Source: CBDAPU01 sp965198875
Lineage (GTDB): Bacteria; Pseudomonadota; Gammaproteobacteria; Eutrophobiales; Eutrophobiaceae
Assembly: GCA_965198875.1 (NCBI GenBank)
Contig: CBDAPU010000001.1
Location: 1,922,001-1,986,000 of the forward strand
Length of the DNA stretch: 64,000 bases
Direction of reading: 5' to 3'
Below, in pieces: positions 16,431-24,487 of the stretch (position 1 is the first letter of the stretch; every line of letters begins with the position of its first letter). Below the pieces are notes generated by a model, which saw only the letters and a list, made by a program, of their open reading frames with translations, made no database searches and was not told where the DNA came from. Made by a program: the position numbers and the translations under genes.

Positions 16431-18845
16431 ATGAAAATCAAGACTCTATTATTGACGTTGCTGTCCGTCACTGTGGCGTTTCCCACCTACGCACAGACCG
16501 TGCTGGAAGAGGTTGTTGTAACCGCGCAACGCCGGGAGCAATCGCTTCAGGAAGTCCCGGTCAGCGTCACCGCTTTCACCGGTGCGGCCCTTGAGCGGAG
16601 CAATATAAGGGGTGCGACCGATTATCTTAGCTTAACCCCCAACGTCAGTTTCACTGAGGATGGTCAGGCCGGTGCGCGTGGTCTGGGTCTGGCGATACGG
16701 GGGGTCAATAACCTGGTCTCCGGCGAAAATGCCTTTACGCCATCCATCGGTATCTACATGGATGAGTTCAGTATCTCCTCCGTGCCGAATGGGGTCGCCA
16801 ATCCCTTCCTGCCGGATATGCAACGGGTTGAGGTGCTGCGCGGGCCGCAGGGCACCTATTTCGGTCGTAACGCCGTGGGCGGCGCCCTGAACCTGAGCAC
16901 GAACGATCCGACTGAGGAGTTTGGCGCAAAACTCACGGTCGGCGGCGAGAAGTACGAAAGCGCCAATGAAATGTTCAATCTTACCGGCGTGGTTAATCTG
17001 CCTGTCACCGAGAGCCTGGGCCTGCGGGCGGTGGCCTACTATGAAGACAGTGGCGGCCTGGTGGACAATCTCTGTCGAACCGGGGCAAGCGCTGCAGAGT
17101 GCCCGTTTGCCGCCGTGAACAATTTCACCCCCAACGGCGCCCCTGACAGCGGTCATGAATGGCTTGACCTTCGGATCAAGGCGGTGTGGGAGCCGACTGA
17201 AAGCACCACGGTAAAGACCACTCTGGTCTACTCCGATCAGGACCAGGGCGCCGATGAGAATGTGCCTTCCGGTGTGCTGGACCTGGACAGCATCGATACC
17301 TTTGGGCGCACCGGCTCGGTTGATCCGGGCACGGGTTTTTATCCTGATAACCGCAATAAAATCAGCCATGATCTCGCCGAGAGAAACCAGCTTGAGACCC
17401 TCATCGCCATTGTCAATATCGCCCATGATCTGGGGGATGATCTAACCCTGAAATGGATCAGCGGCATTATTGATGCTGAGCAGAAACGTCTTTTCGATAA
17501 CGATCTGCTGGGGGGCTATGACGCCCTGCAACGCACGAATGACTACGATGGCAAGTCCTGGAGTACCGAGTTACGCATGGAGCTCACCAGGGAGCGCTAT
17601 GATTTTGTGCTGGGCGCCCTATATGCCAGGGATGATCAGGAGCAGCAAAACAATGTCGCTGTCTCCACCCAGCCGACCGCCACCACCGCTGCGGTGGATG
17701 GCGTGGGCGTACTGCCGCCTTTCCCGGAAGGTCTGGGTCTGGCCCTGAACAGCAAAAACTTCGAGTTGAAAAGCGCCGCCGTATTCTCAGATCTCACCTG
17801 GCGCTGGACTGAGCGGCTGGAGACCTTCATCGGCCTGCGCTACACACACGATAAGGTGCTCAATGAGTTTCGCTCGTTCGGCAACAGGCCCATGCCCGAT
17901 GATCCGGCTTGTAACAATCCCGGCTGTCCGGATTTCTTCCCGAGTTATGTGAACTTTGATCGCGGCGGCTCGTCCGGTAATCCGAATTTTGACGACCTGT
18001 CCGGGCGCATAGGTGCGCTGTATCGCCTGAATGACGAGTTCAACCTGTTCGCTACCCTGTCCAAGGGCTATAAAAACGGCGGCACCTCGGTGAGCGATGT
18101 TCGGGATGATCTGACGTCTGGATTTGATCAGGAAGAGGTCTTTAACATCGAAGGCGGTTTCAAGGCCGAATTGCTGGACCGGCGTGTGCGTATCAACGCC
18201 TCGGTGTTTCACCTGATCTGGAGCGATCTGCAAATGGAGGCCTTTCGCCTGATCGTACCGGGGGATTTGACGTCAAACTTTGAGCAGACGATCAACGTCA
18301 ATCGGGCGCAGGCCACCGGCTTTGAAGTGGAATTCCTGGCGGCCTTGACGGACGGTTTCACCCTGTCGGGGGGGGGGGGGTATATGGATAGCGAGATCAA
18401 GAAGAGCCGCCCGGTCGAACTCACGGGGCGCCATGTGGTTGATCTGGTCGGGCTGGAATTGCCCAAGGCGCCGAAGTTCACCTTTAACCTGGCGGCGGAG
18501 TATCGCTGGCCTATTGCCGCCAGTGAGGTCTGGATACGGGGCGAGTACATCCACCGAGATGGTCAATACTCGGATATTGAGGGCTTAACCAACCAGCAAA
18601 CCGCCATTTTGGCCAGTCGTCCTCTGGTGGGTGAATTCCCTTACCGTAGCCCGGATTATGATGTGGTGAACGTGCGCGCCGGCCTTGACATGGCGCAGTG
18701 GTCCGTCAGTGTCTACATACAAAACCTGTTTGATGAGGAGTACTACACTGGAACCCAGGAGAATTTCGGCGTCTCCGGGATCCGCCTGCGACCACATCCG
18801 CGGGTCTTCGGCGGCAGTGTCAGCTACAGCTTCGGCGGGATTTGA
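16431..18845 (+). CDS. TonB-dependent outer-membrane receptor, with an internal 13-G tract
   Basis: 804 residues from the ATG at 16431, preceded by a GGAGGGAGG ribosome site and encoding a typical signal peptide ending PTYAQ. The frame extends upstream to 16326 but without ribosome site or signal. A TonB box-like EEVVVTAQRR follows, then the plug (RGVNNL..., EVLRGPQGTYFGRNAVGGALN) and a 22-strand-type barrel ending in FGGSVSYSFGGI. It imports a bulky ligand using TonB energy. Its promoter carries two MarR-type repeats, so the ligand is probably the substrate of the neighbouring catabolic genes rather than iron. A run of 13 G at 18368-18380 (codons about 646-650) keeps the frame here; a one-base slip would truncate the barrel. 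Confidence 0.9.
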   Translation: MKIKTLLLTLLSVTVAFPTYAQTVLEEVVVTAQRREQSLQEVPVSVTAFTGAALERSNIRGATDYLSLTPNVSFTEDGQAGARGLGLAIRGVNNLVSGENAFTPSIGIYMDEFSISSVPNGVANPFLPDMQRVEVLRGPQGTYFGRNAVGGALNLSTNDPTEEFGAKLTVGGEKYESANEMFNLTGVVNLPVTESLGLRAVAYYEDSGGLVDNLCRTGASAAECPFAAVNNFTPNGAPDSGHEWLDLRIKAVWEPTESTTVKTTLVYSDQDQGADENVPSGVLDLDSIDTFGRTGSVDPGTGFYPDNRNKISHDLAERNQLETLIAIVNIAHDLGDDLTLKWISGIIDAEQKRLFDNDLLGGYDALQRTNDYDGKSWSTELRMELTRERYDFVLGALYARDDQEQQNNVAVSTQPTATTAAVDGVGVLPPFPEGLGLALNSKNFELKSAAVFSDLTWRWTERLETFIGLRYTHDKVLNEFRSFGNRPMPDDPACNNPGCPDFFPSYVNFDRGGSSGNPNFDDLSGRIGALYRLNDEFNLFATLSKGYKNGGTSVSDVRDDLTSGFDQEEVFNIEGGFKAELLDRRVRINASVFHLIWSDLQMEAFRLIVPGDLTSNFEQTINVNRAQATGFEVEFLAALTDGFTLSGGGGYMDSEIKKSRPVELTGRHVVDLVGLELPKAPKFTFNLAAEYRWPIAASEVWIRGEYIHRDGQYSDIEGLTNQQTAILASRPLVGEFPYRSPDYDVVNVRAGLDMAQWSVSVYIQNLFDEEYYTGTQENFGVSGIRLRPHPRVFGGSVSYSFGGI
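18368..18380 (+). repeat. Homopolymeric tract of 13 G inside the TonB-receptor gene
   Basis: Thirteen consecutive G bases encode a Gly-Gly-Gly-Gly run. Tracts of this length are prone to slipped-strand mispairing and switch outer-membrane receptors on and off in several pathogens and commensals. Only one other run of this size was noticed in the window (61367-61378). Confidence 0.85.
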
Positions 18846-18876
18846 TTAACCTTAAAATCCCTAGTGGACGTTACTG

Positions 18877-18909
18877 AACCCAGGCTCTTTGGGGGCTTGG
18901 GTTTTTTTA
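18877..18909 (+). terminator. Rho-independent terminator after the TonB-receptor gene
   Basis: A stem of about 8 bp (ACCCAGGC paired with GCTTGGGT, one G-T pair) is followed by a run of seven T. It lies 32 bases after the receptor stop codon. Confidence 0.75.
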
Positions 18910-19036
18910 TGCCTGTGTCGATACTCATGGAAGCCCCGACAAGTCCACCCAGTACCTGACGGAGGGACGCAAACTAACACCGCAATCGTTCCTTGATGAT
19001 TGTCGGCATACGCTATTTGCCAGACCCGGTCATTGA
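18904..19036 (+). pseudogene. Possible 3' remnant of an unrecognised gene
   Basis: A frame open through about 18904-19036 ends in TGA directly before a strong terminator. It encodes about 40 residues including STQYLTEGRKLTPQSFLDD and ends HTLFARPGH. There is no start codon or ribosome site. The protein-like composition and the terminator placed right behind it suggest the tail of a lost gene. No family is recognised. Confidence 0.25.
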
Positions 19037-19040
19037 CGGG

Positions 19041-19076
19041 AACCCTTAACTTCTACGCGGAGTTAAGGGTTTTTTA
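19041..19076 (+). terminator. Strong Rho-independent terminator
   Basis: A perfect 11-bp stem (AACCCTTAACT with AGTTAAGGGTT), a nine-base loop and a T tail. It follows a short protein-like remnant rather than an intact gene. The remaining gap up to 19454 shows no convincing gene. Confidence 0.8.
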
Positions 19077-19454
19077 TTTATATGGAGGTAATGCACATCG
19101 CTTGATGCGGTCGCCTCAAAAGCCACCTGGGTTTTTATTTGCATGAATGTGCATCACTTGTGCAAGAGCACAGATGTTGCCCAGCAAGCGCTTATGCCGT
19201 AAGGCACAGGTTCATGCGTGCTGTGATTAAGGATGTCATTATAGTTTGTGAAAGCCTGATTGCCTCAAGGCTTCTCTTGGAGTTTGCCAAATTAAGGGAG
19301 TGACAATGTTCAAATGCACGATCAGTACTTAGAGTTAAATAGCAGTTAAAACGTGGACGCTGTAGAGCAGCCTTGTTCTTGGCTATACAATAAAACACGG
19401 AACTATAAGACTGTACATTGGTTTTTCCCCTGAATATCGCTAACATTGTCGCCT

Positions 19455-20051
19455 ATGTCCGCCCCTGCTTATAAACTCCGCAAAGCCACCTATCAGGATG
19501 TACTCGATGCCCCGCCGCATAAGGTAGCGGAAGTCGTCCATGGCGTTCTGCAGATGCAGCCACGGCCTGCGATGCCTCATGCCTGGGCGAGTTCGACATT
19601 GGGCATGGAGGTGGGCAGCCCTTTTGGCCGTGGCCGTGGCGGCCCGGGTGGCTGGTGGATTATTGATGAACCGGAGTTACACCTGGGCGAGGACATCCTC
19701 GTGCCCGATCTCGCTGGTTGGCGACGTGAGCGGATGCCAGTGTATCCGGCAACGGCTTACTGCACGCTTGCCCCGGACTGGGTATGTGAAGTGTTATCGC
19801 CTTCCACTCGCCAGCTTGACTTGACCGACAAGCGCGACATCTACGCCCGTGAGGGCGTTGCCCATCTGTGGTTTGTTGACCCCGATGCCCGTACCCTGGA
19901 AGCCTTTGAACTTAAAGATAAGCATTGGGTCTTGACTGCCTCACTCGCTGATGATGCACCGGTGTCCATCCCCCCCTTTGATGCCATCAGCTTTCCCCTC
20001 AGTGCATTGTGGCCGGACAATCCCGCTACTGAGCCGGAATCGAAGATGTGA
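19455..20051 (+). CDS. Uma2 family (DUF820) restriction-endonuclease-fold protein, copy 1
   Basis: 198 residues from the ATG at 19455, chosen because it aligns with the only start of the second copy. The Uma2 fold is shown by a GGWWIIDEPELHLGEDILVPDLAGWRRER block, whose E and D plus a following VCEVLSPSTRQLDLTDKR segment form the PD-(D/E)XK-type site. Uma2 proteins are abundant, often lineage-expanded, and functionally unassigned. A near-identical paralogue follows 247 bases downstream, and even the 35 or so bases before the start are similar, so the pair arose by tandem duplication. No partner gene is seen. Confidence 0.85.
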   Translation: MSAPAYKLRKATYQDVLDAPPHKVAEVVHGVLQMQPRPAMPHAWASSTLGMEVGSPFGRGRGGPGGWWIIDEPELHLGEDILVPDLAGWRRERMPVYPATAYCTLAPDWVCEVLSPSTRQLDLTDKRDIYAREGVAHLWFVDPDARTLEAFELKDKHWVLTASLADDAPVSIPPFDAISFPLSALWPDNPATEPESKM

Positions 20052-20298
20052 AGGGGTCTTATCTTTAGGGGGGCTTTGCACAAGTCTATCCCTGACTTGT
20101 TCTCAAGCTTACAAACCAATGGCGGCAATGGCTGCTGACGATTGTATTGCATAAACCCTGTCTGTTAGTCCGTACTGACTGTGCTTCAGTATTCTTGTGC
20201 CAGAGAAATCCCGGGACTTGCAGCCAGACACTCTGGCCAGCAGGCCACTCTTTGATGCCCGTGGTTTTTCCCCTTAAATATCGTTAAGATTGTGACCC

Positions 20299-20913
20299 AT
20301 GTCCGCCCCCGCCCTTAAACCCCGTCAAGCCAGCTACCAGGACGTACTGGATGCGCCGCCGCACAAGGTGGCGGAAGTCATCTATGGCGTCCTGCAGATG
20401 CAACCAAGACCTGCAATGCCTCATGCCTGGGCGAGTTCGACATTGGGCATGGAAGTGGGCGGCCCTTTTGGCCGTGGCCGAGGCGGCCCAGGTGGCTGGT
20501 GGATTGTGTTTGAGCCGGAGTTGCACCTGGGCGAGGATATTCTCGTGCCCGACCTTGCTGGCTGGCGACGGGAGCGGATGCCCGTCTATCCGGAGACGGC
20601 TTACTGCACGCTTGCCCCGGACTGGGTGTGTGAGGTGTTATCACCTTCCACCCGCCGACTTGATTTAACGGACAAGCGCGATATCTATGCCCGTGAGGGG
20701 GTTGCCCATCTGTGGTTCGTTGACCCGGATGCCCGCACCTTAGAAGCATTCCAGCTTAAAGAGGCACAGTGGGTGTTGATTGCCTCGCTCGCCGATGATG
20801 CCCCTGTCTCCCTTCCCCCCTTTGACGCCATCAGCTTCCCCCTCAGTGCGCTGTGGCCGGACAATCCCTCTGCTACACCCGATGTCGAGCCGGAACCCGG
20901 GTCGGGAATGTGA
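20299..20913 (+). CDS. Uma2 family (DUF820) restriction-endonuclease-fold protein, copy 2
   Basis: 204 residues, closely similar to the preceding Uma2 protein over the entire length. Most differences are at the N-terminus and in the Pro/Glu-rich tail. The putative nuclease motif is kept (GGWWIVFEPELHLGEDILVPDLAGW and VCEVLSPSTRRLDLTDKR). The ATG at 20299 is the only reasonable start. Retention of intact frames in both copies suggests both are used. Family members outside cyanobacteria are usually single orphan genes with unknown targets. Confidence 0.85.
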   Translation: MSAPALKPRQASYQDVLDAPPHKVAEVIYGVLQMQPRPAMPHAWASSTLGMEVGGPFGRGRGGPGGWWIVFEPELHLGEDILVPDLAGWRRERMPVYPETAYCTLAPDWVCEVLSPSTRRLDLTDKRDIYAREGVAHLWFVDPDARTLEAFQLKEAQWVLIASLADDAPVSLPPFDAISFPLSALWPDNPSATPDVEPEPGSGM

Positions 20914-21374
20914 ATTGGCCCTCTCTCAAGATTTGAGTGATTGAAGTTCCCACAAGTTGTTGTCCTTCACCCTTTTTGCCCTGCCCGTAAAATTATAAGA
21001 TGATCATCATCGAATCCATTTTGTGAATACAGGATTTCAAAACACCTGAACCATCATAACCACAAGGTTCAAGCCATCACCCACCGAGGCCATTTGGCCA
21101 GTAGCGATAGAAAGATAATATTAGCAGTTTCCAACATCATCCTTTCACTGGCTGTGTTGTTGATAACCATTGAAGCATGGCGATTTCTCGCACGCTATAC
21201 ATTGGCCCTGCCGGTTATGCTGATATGTGGATGCCTGAAGGCGAGAGAGCTTGCCGCCGCTATCACTAATATCGCCCGTGAACCCGCCCTTTTTTCTGAT
21301 ATGCATCAAGGAGATGCTTGAGTGTTGCCTCGTGTTGAAGTGGCCTGGCAAACAGCCTAACCCGCCTGTTTCTT

Positions 21375-21420
21375 TTGACATAAAAACCATAGGGGGATAA
21401 TATAGTTTACACTTAAACTA
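21375..21420 (+). promoter_or_regulatory. Promoter and perfect MarR-type operator of the enolase-superfamily operon
   Basis: TTGACA at 21375-21380 and TAATAT at 21398-21403 form a promoter with a 17-bp spacer. Directly overlapping and following the -10 is TAGTTTA-CACT-TAAACTA (21403-21420), a perfect 7-4-7 inverted repeat and the best copy in the window. A repressor bound here would block initiation. The rest of the 570-base gap from 20914 shows no convincing gene. Confidence 0.65.
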
Positions 21421-21486
21421 ATTTTCCTGCGGTGGAAAATATCCCAACTCACTCAGGATAATCAGGCACATTAAAGACCATTTATT

Positions 21487-22695
21487 ATGATCATCACCCA
21501 CGCCAAAGTCATCGTCACCTGCCCCGGGCGCAATTTCGTCACCTTGAAAATAGAAACCGATGAGGGCGTGTACGGACTGGGGGACGCCACATTAAACGGG
21601 CGTGAGCTGGCCGTGGTGGCCTACCTCAAAGAGCATGTGCTCCCCTGCCTGCTCCAGCGCGACCCGCAGCAAACAGAGGACATCTGGCAGTATCTTTATC
21701 GGGGGGCGTACTGGCGCCGGGGCCCGGTGACCATGTGCGCCATAGCGGCAGTGGATGTGGCGCTGTGGGATATCAAGGCGAAGCTGGCGAATATGCCTTT
21801 GTATCAGCTATTGGGCGGCAAGAGCCGTCATGGCGTGATGGTCTATGGCCATGCCAATGGTCAGGATATCGATGAGACGGTCGATGAGGTGGCCCGATAT
21901 ATTGATCTCGGCTACAAGGCCATACGCGCACAATGCGGTGTGCCCGGGCTCGCCTCCACCTACGGGGTGGCCAAGGACAAGCTCTTCTACGAGCCGGCCA
22001 ATGCTGATCTGCCGATCGAGCACACCTGGTCGACGGAGAAGTATCTGACCCATCTGCCCGGGCTTTTCGAGACGCTCAGGGAGAAGTTTGGTTTCGGCCC
22101 GCATCTTCTGCATGATGTACATCATCGCCTCACGCCCATAGAGGCGGCGAGACTGGGCAAGTCGCTGGAAGAGTATCGCCTGTTTTGGCTGGAAGACGCC
22201 GTACCGGCGGAAAATCAGCAGGGCTTTCGCCTGATCCGTCAACATACGACTACGCCGCTGGCCGTCGGTGAGGTTTTTAACACCATCTGGGATTGCAAGG
22301 ATTTGATCGAGGGGCAGCTGATTGATTATATTCGCGCAACGCTGGTACATGCTGGCGGGATCACCCATCTGCGCCGAATTGCCGATCTGGCCGCTCTGTA
22401 TCACGTTCGCACAGGCTGTCACGGGGCAACGGATCTATCCCCCGTCTGCTTGGGGGCGGCCCTGCATTTCGATACCTGGGCGCCTAATTTCGGCATTCAG
22501 GAATACATGCGCCACACGGAAGAGACCGATGCGGTGTTCCCCCATGCCTATACCTTCAAGGATGGTTTTTTATATCCGGGGGAGGGGGCGGGGCATGGTG
22601 TGGATATGGATGAGGTGCTGGCGGAAAAATTCCCCTACAAACGCGCCTCCCTGCCGGTCAATCGTCTTGAAGATGGCACCATGTGGCACTGGTAA
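21487..22695 (+). CDS. Mandelate racemase/enolase superfamily protein, D-mannonate dehydratase (ManD/RspA) type
   Basis: 402 residues, the full length of ManD. N-terminal capping domain begins MIITHAKVIVTCPGRNFVTLK. The barrel domain shows the metal ligands of the family: HDVHHRL (Asp), WLEDAVPAENQ (Glu), AVGEVFNT (Glu), and the late HGATDLSPV block. The tail ends GTMWHW as in ManD relatives. Many ManD-fold proteins have little or no mannonate activity, and there are no uronate genes here, so the true substrate is probably different. It is the first gene behind the perfect MarR-type operator and precedes an FAD oxidoreductase and a nitrilase-type amidohydrolase. Confidence 0.8.
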   Translation: MIITHAKVIVTCPGRNFVTLKIETDEGVYGLGDATLNGRELAVVAYLKEHVLPCLLQRDPQQTEDIWQYLYRGAYWRRGPVTMCAIAAVDVALWDIKAKLANMPLYQLLGGKSRHGVMVYGHANGQDIDETVDEVARYIDLGYKAIRAQCGVPGLASTYGVAKDKLFYEPANADLPIEHTWSTEKYLTHLPGLFETLREKFGFGPHLLHDVHHRLTPIEAARLGKSLEEYRLFWLEDAVPAENQQGFRLIRQHTTTPLAVGEVFNTIWDCKDLIEGQLIDYIRATLVHAGGITHLRRIADLAALYHVRTGCHGATDLSPVCLGAALHFDTWAPNFGIQEYMRHTEETDAVFPHAYTFKDGFLYPGEGAGHGVDMDEVLAEKFPYKRASLPVNRLEDGTMWHW

Positions 22696-22879
22696 ATGCA
22701 GGCAGGCGCTTGGCAAGTTCATCCGTGACCTGCCGAGAGGTTGCCGACTTAAAATACGATGTTTAGCTTGCTCGCCGTGGCGCATCCTTAAATACCGCAG
22801 GAAGCCCGGATTTCAAGTCAGGGATGGTGCCGGCGGTCTCTGAGCATGTTTACAGACATAACTGAGGTGAAAAGAGTAC

Positions 22880-24463
22880 ATGGCGGATTATGACGTCATC
22901 ATTGCCGGCGGCGGTCACAATGCCCTGATCTGCGCTGCCGTGCTGGTGAAGAACGGCTTGAAGGTGTTGGTGGCCGAGCGCAATGACTGGGTGGGCGGCG
23001 GCGTCATTACCCGAGAGGTGACCTTGCCCGGCTTCAAGCATGATCTGTTCGGCTCATCCCATGTGTGGATCCATCTCAACCCGGATTTCAAGGCCCTGCA
23101 ACCGGAGTTTGAAAAGCACGGCCTTGAATATATCTGGTCGGAGGATCACATTACCGGCCATCCGAACAAGTACGAGGGGCCGGGGATCATTGTCTATAAG
23201 GATGTGGACAAGACCTGCGACACCATCGCTGCGTATTCAAAGAGTGATGCCATGCGTTATCGCGAGATCTATGAGGAGTTCGGTGACATTCAGGACGGCG
23301 TCATTAAGGGCATGTTCGCCCCGCCCGCCCCACCGAGTTATCTGTACCAGGCGATGGAGAATAGCCCGCAGGGCTTAAAGCGCCTGCGTGATTACCAGTT
23401 GAGCTCGCGACAATTCACCCTGGAGAACTTTGAAAATGACCATGTGCGCGCCTTCATCCTGGGCTGGGCGATGGCGCCACAGACCCTGCCGGATCAGCTG
23501 GGCACTGCCGCCGGTTTCTACGTGATGATCCCCAGCATTCATTACTACGGGCAATCCATACCCAAAGGCGGCAGCGGCATGTTGTCGGTAGCCATGCAAC
23601 GCTACATTGAGGCGAACGGCAGTACCGTCATGACCGGGGCGACAGTGCGAAAATTCATAGTGGAGAACAACGAGTGTGTTGGTTTTCGCCTGCAGGACGG
23701 CACTGAAATCACCGCCAAAGAAGGCGTTGTATCTGAGCTGGACCCCTACCAGACCTATCTGCACGGCTTTGATGCGGGCGTGTTGCCGGAGGGCTTCCTG
23801 AAAATGGTGCGTGATTTCAGCTTTGGTGAAGTGAGCATCGCCCGTGTGCACTATGCCCTCAACGAGGCGCCCACATTCAACAACGGCAAAGACATGGATC
23901 AGACCGCCTTCCAGCGCATTTTCGGCACCGTGGCGGACATTGATAAACAGTACCATGAAATGGCGATGGGGCTGGCGCCGAGCGATCCGTTTTTGTGGAC
24001 GGCGGCCTGGACGCGGATGGATCCAAGTCGGGCGCCGGACGGCAAACACACGCTGATCATGGATACCTTCGTGCCGGTGACGCTGGCCTCCGGCGAAGAC
24101 TGGGAAGACATTGCCGAGGATTATATCCGCAACAAACTGCTTGGGCAGTTGCGTCACTACACAAGCAATATGAGCGATGAGAACATACTCGCCCAGTATG
24201 TGGACACCGGCCCGTCTCTCTCGCGCGCCAATCTGTGCTTTCATCGTGGCGTCACCACTGGCGGTGAGCGCACCCTGGCGCAGATGGGCGCCTTTCGCCC
24301 GTTTCCCGGCTATGCCAATTATCGCGGCCCGATCAGGAAACTGTACATGACCGGCCCCTCCTGTCATCCCGGCGGGGGGATCTGTGGCATGGGCACCATC
24401 GCCGCCAATGAGATCCTGCTGGATCTGGGTTTAAGAGAGGAAGATGATGATGTTGATTTTTAG
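22880..24463 (+). CDS. FAD-dependent oxidoreductase of the phytoene-desaturase-like family
   Basis: 527 residues. The N-terminal dinucleotide-binding motif reads DVIIAGGGHNALICAAVLVK. It is followed by a second FAD contact ERNDWVGGGVITRE and ends with the C-terminal FAD motif CHPGGGICGMGTIAANE. These features place it with COG1233 amine/carotenoid-type oxidoreductases. No other carotenoid gene is nearby, so a carotenoid role is unlikely. In this operon it more plausibly oxidises an amine or a C-C bond in the imported substrate. It follows the enolase-superfamily gene by 184 bases and precedes the nitrilase by 24. Confidence 0.75.
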   Translation: MADYDVIIAGGGHNALICAAVLVKNGLKVLVAERNDWVGGGVITREVTLPGFKHDLFGSSHVWIHLNPDFKALQPEFEKHGLEYIWSEDHITGHPNKYEGPGIIVYKDVDKTCDTIAAYSKSDAMRYREIYEEFGDIQDGVIKGMFAPPAPPSYLYQAMENSPQGLKRLRDYQLSSRQFTLENFENDHVRAFILGWAMAPQTLPDQLGTAAGFYVMIPSIHYYGQSIPKGGSGMLSVAMQRYIEANGSTVMTGATVRKFIVENNECVGFRLQDGTEITAKEGVVSELDPYQTYLHGFDAGVLPEGFLKMVRDFSFGEVSIARVHYALNEAPTFNNGKDMDQTAFQRIFGTVADIDKQYHEMAMGLAPSDPFLWTAAWTRMDPSRAPDGKHTLIMDTFVPVTLASGEDWEDIAEDYIRNKLLGQLRHYTSNMSDENILAQYVDTGPSLSRANLCFHRGVTTGGERTLAQMGAFRPFPGYANYRGPIRKLYMTGPSCHPGGGICGMGTIAANEILLDLGLREEDDDVDF

Positions 24464-24487
24464 ACTGCCCGCTGTGGGTAAAATACA

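Noticed and set aside
16632..17426. Long minus-strand frame inside the TonB-receptor gene
   Set aside because: It is a shadow of a clearly coding gene on the plus strand and has no independent support.
19192..19446. Possible 84-residue gene on the minus strand before the Uma2 genes
   Set aside because: No ribosome site, no recognisable family, and composition like non-coding DNA.
21094..21321. Possible 75-residue hydrophobic protein ahead of the ManD-type operon
   Set aside because: TTG start without ribosome site and no family recognised; kept only as non-coding gap.
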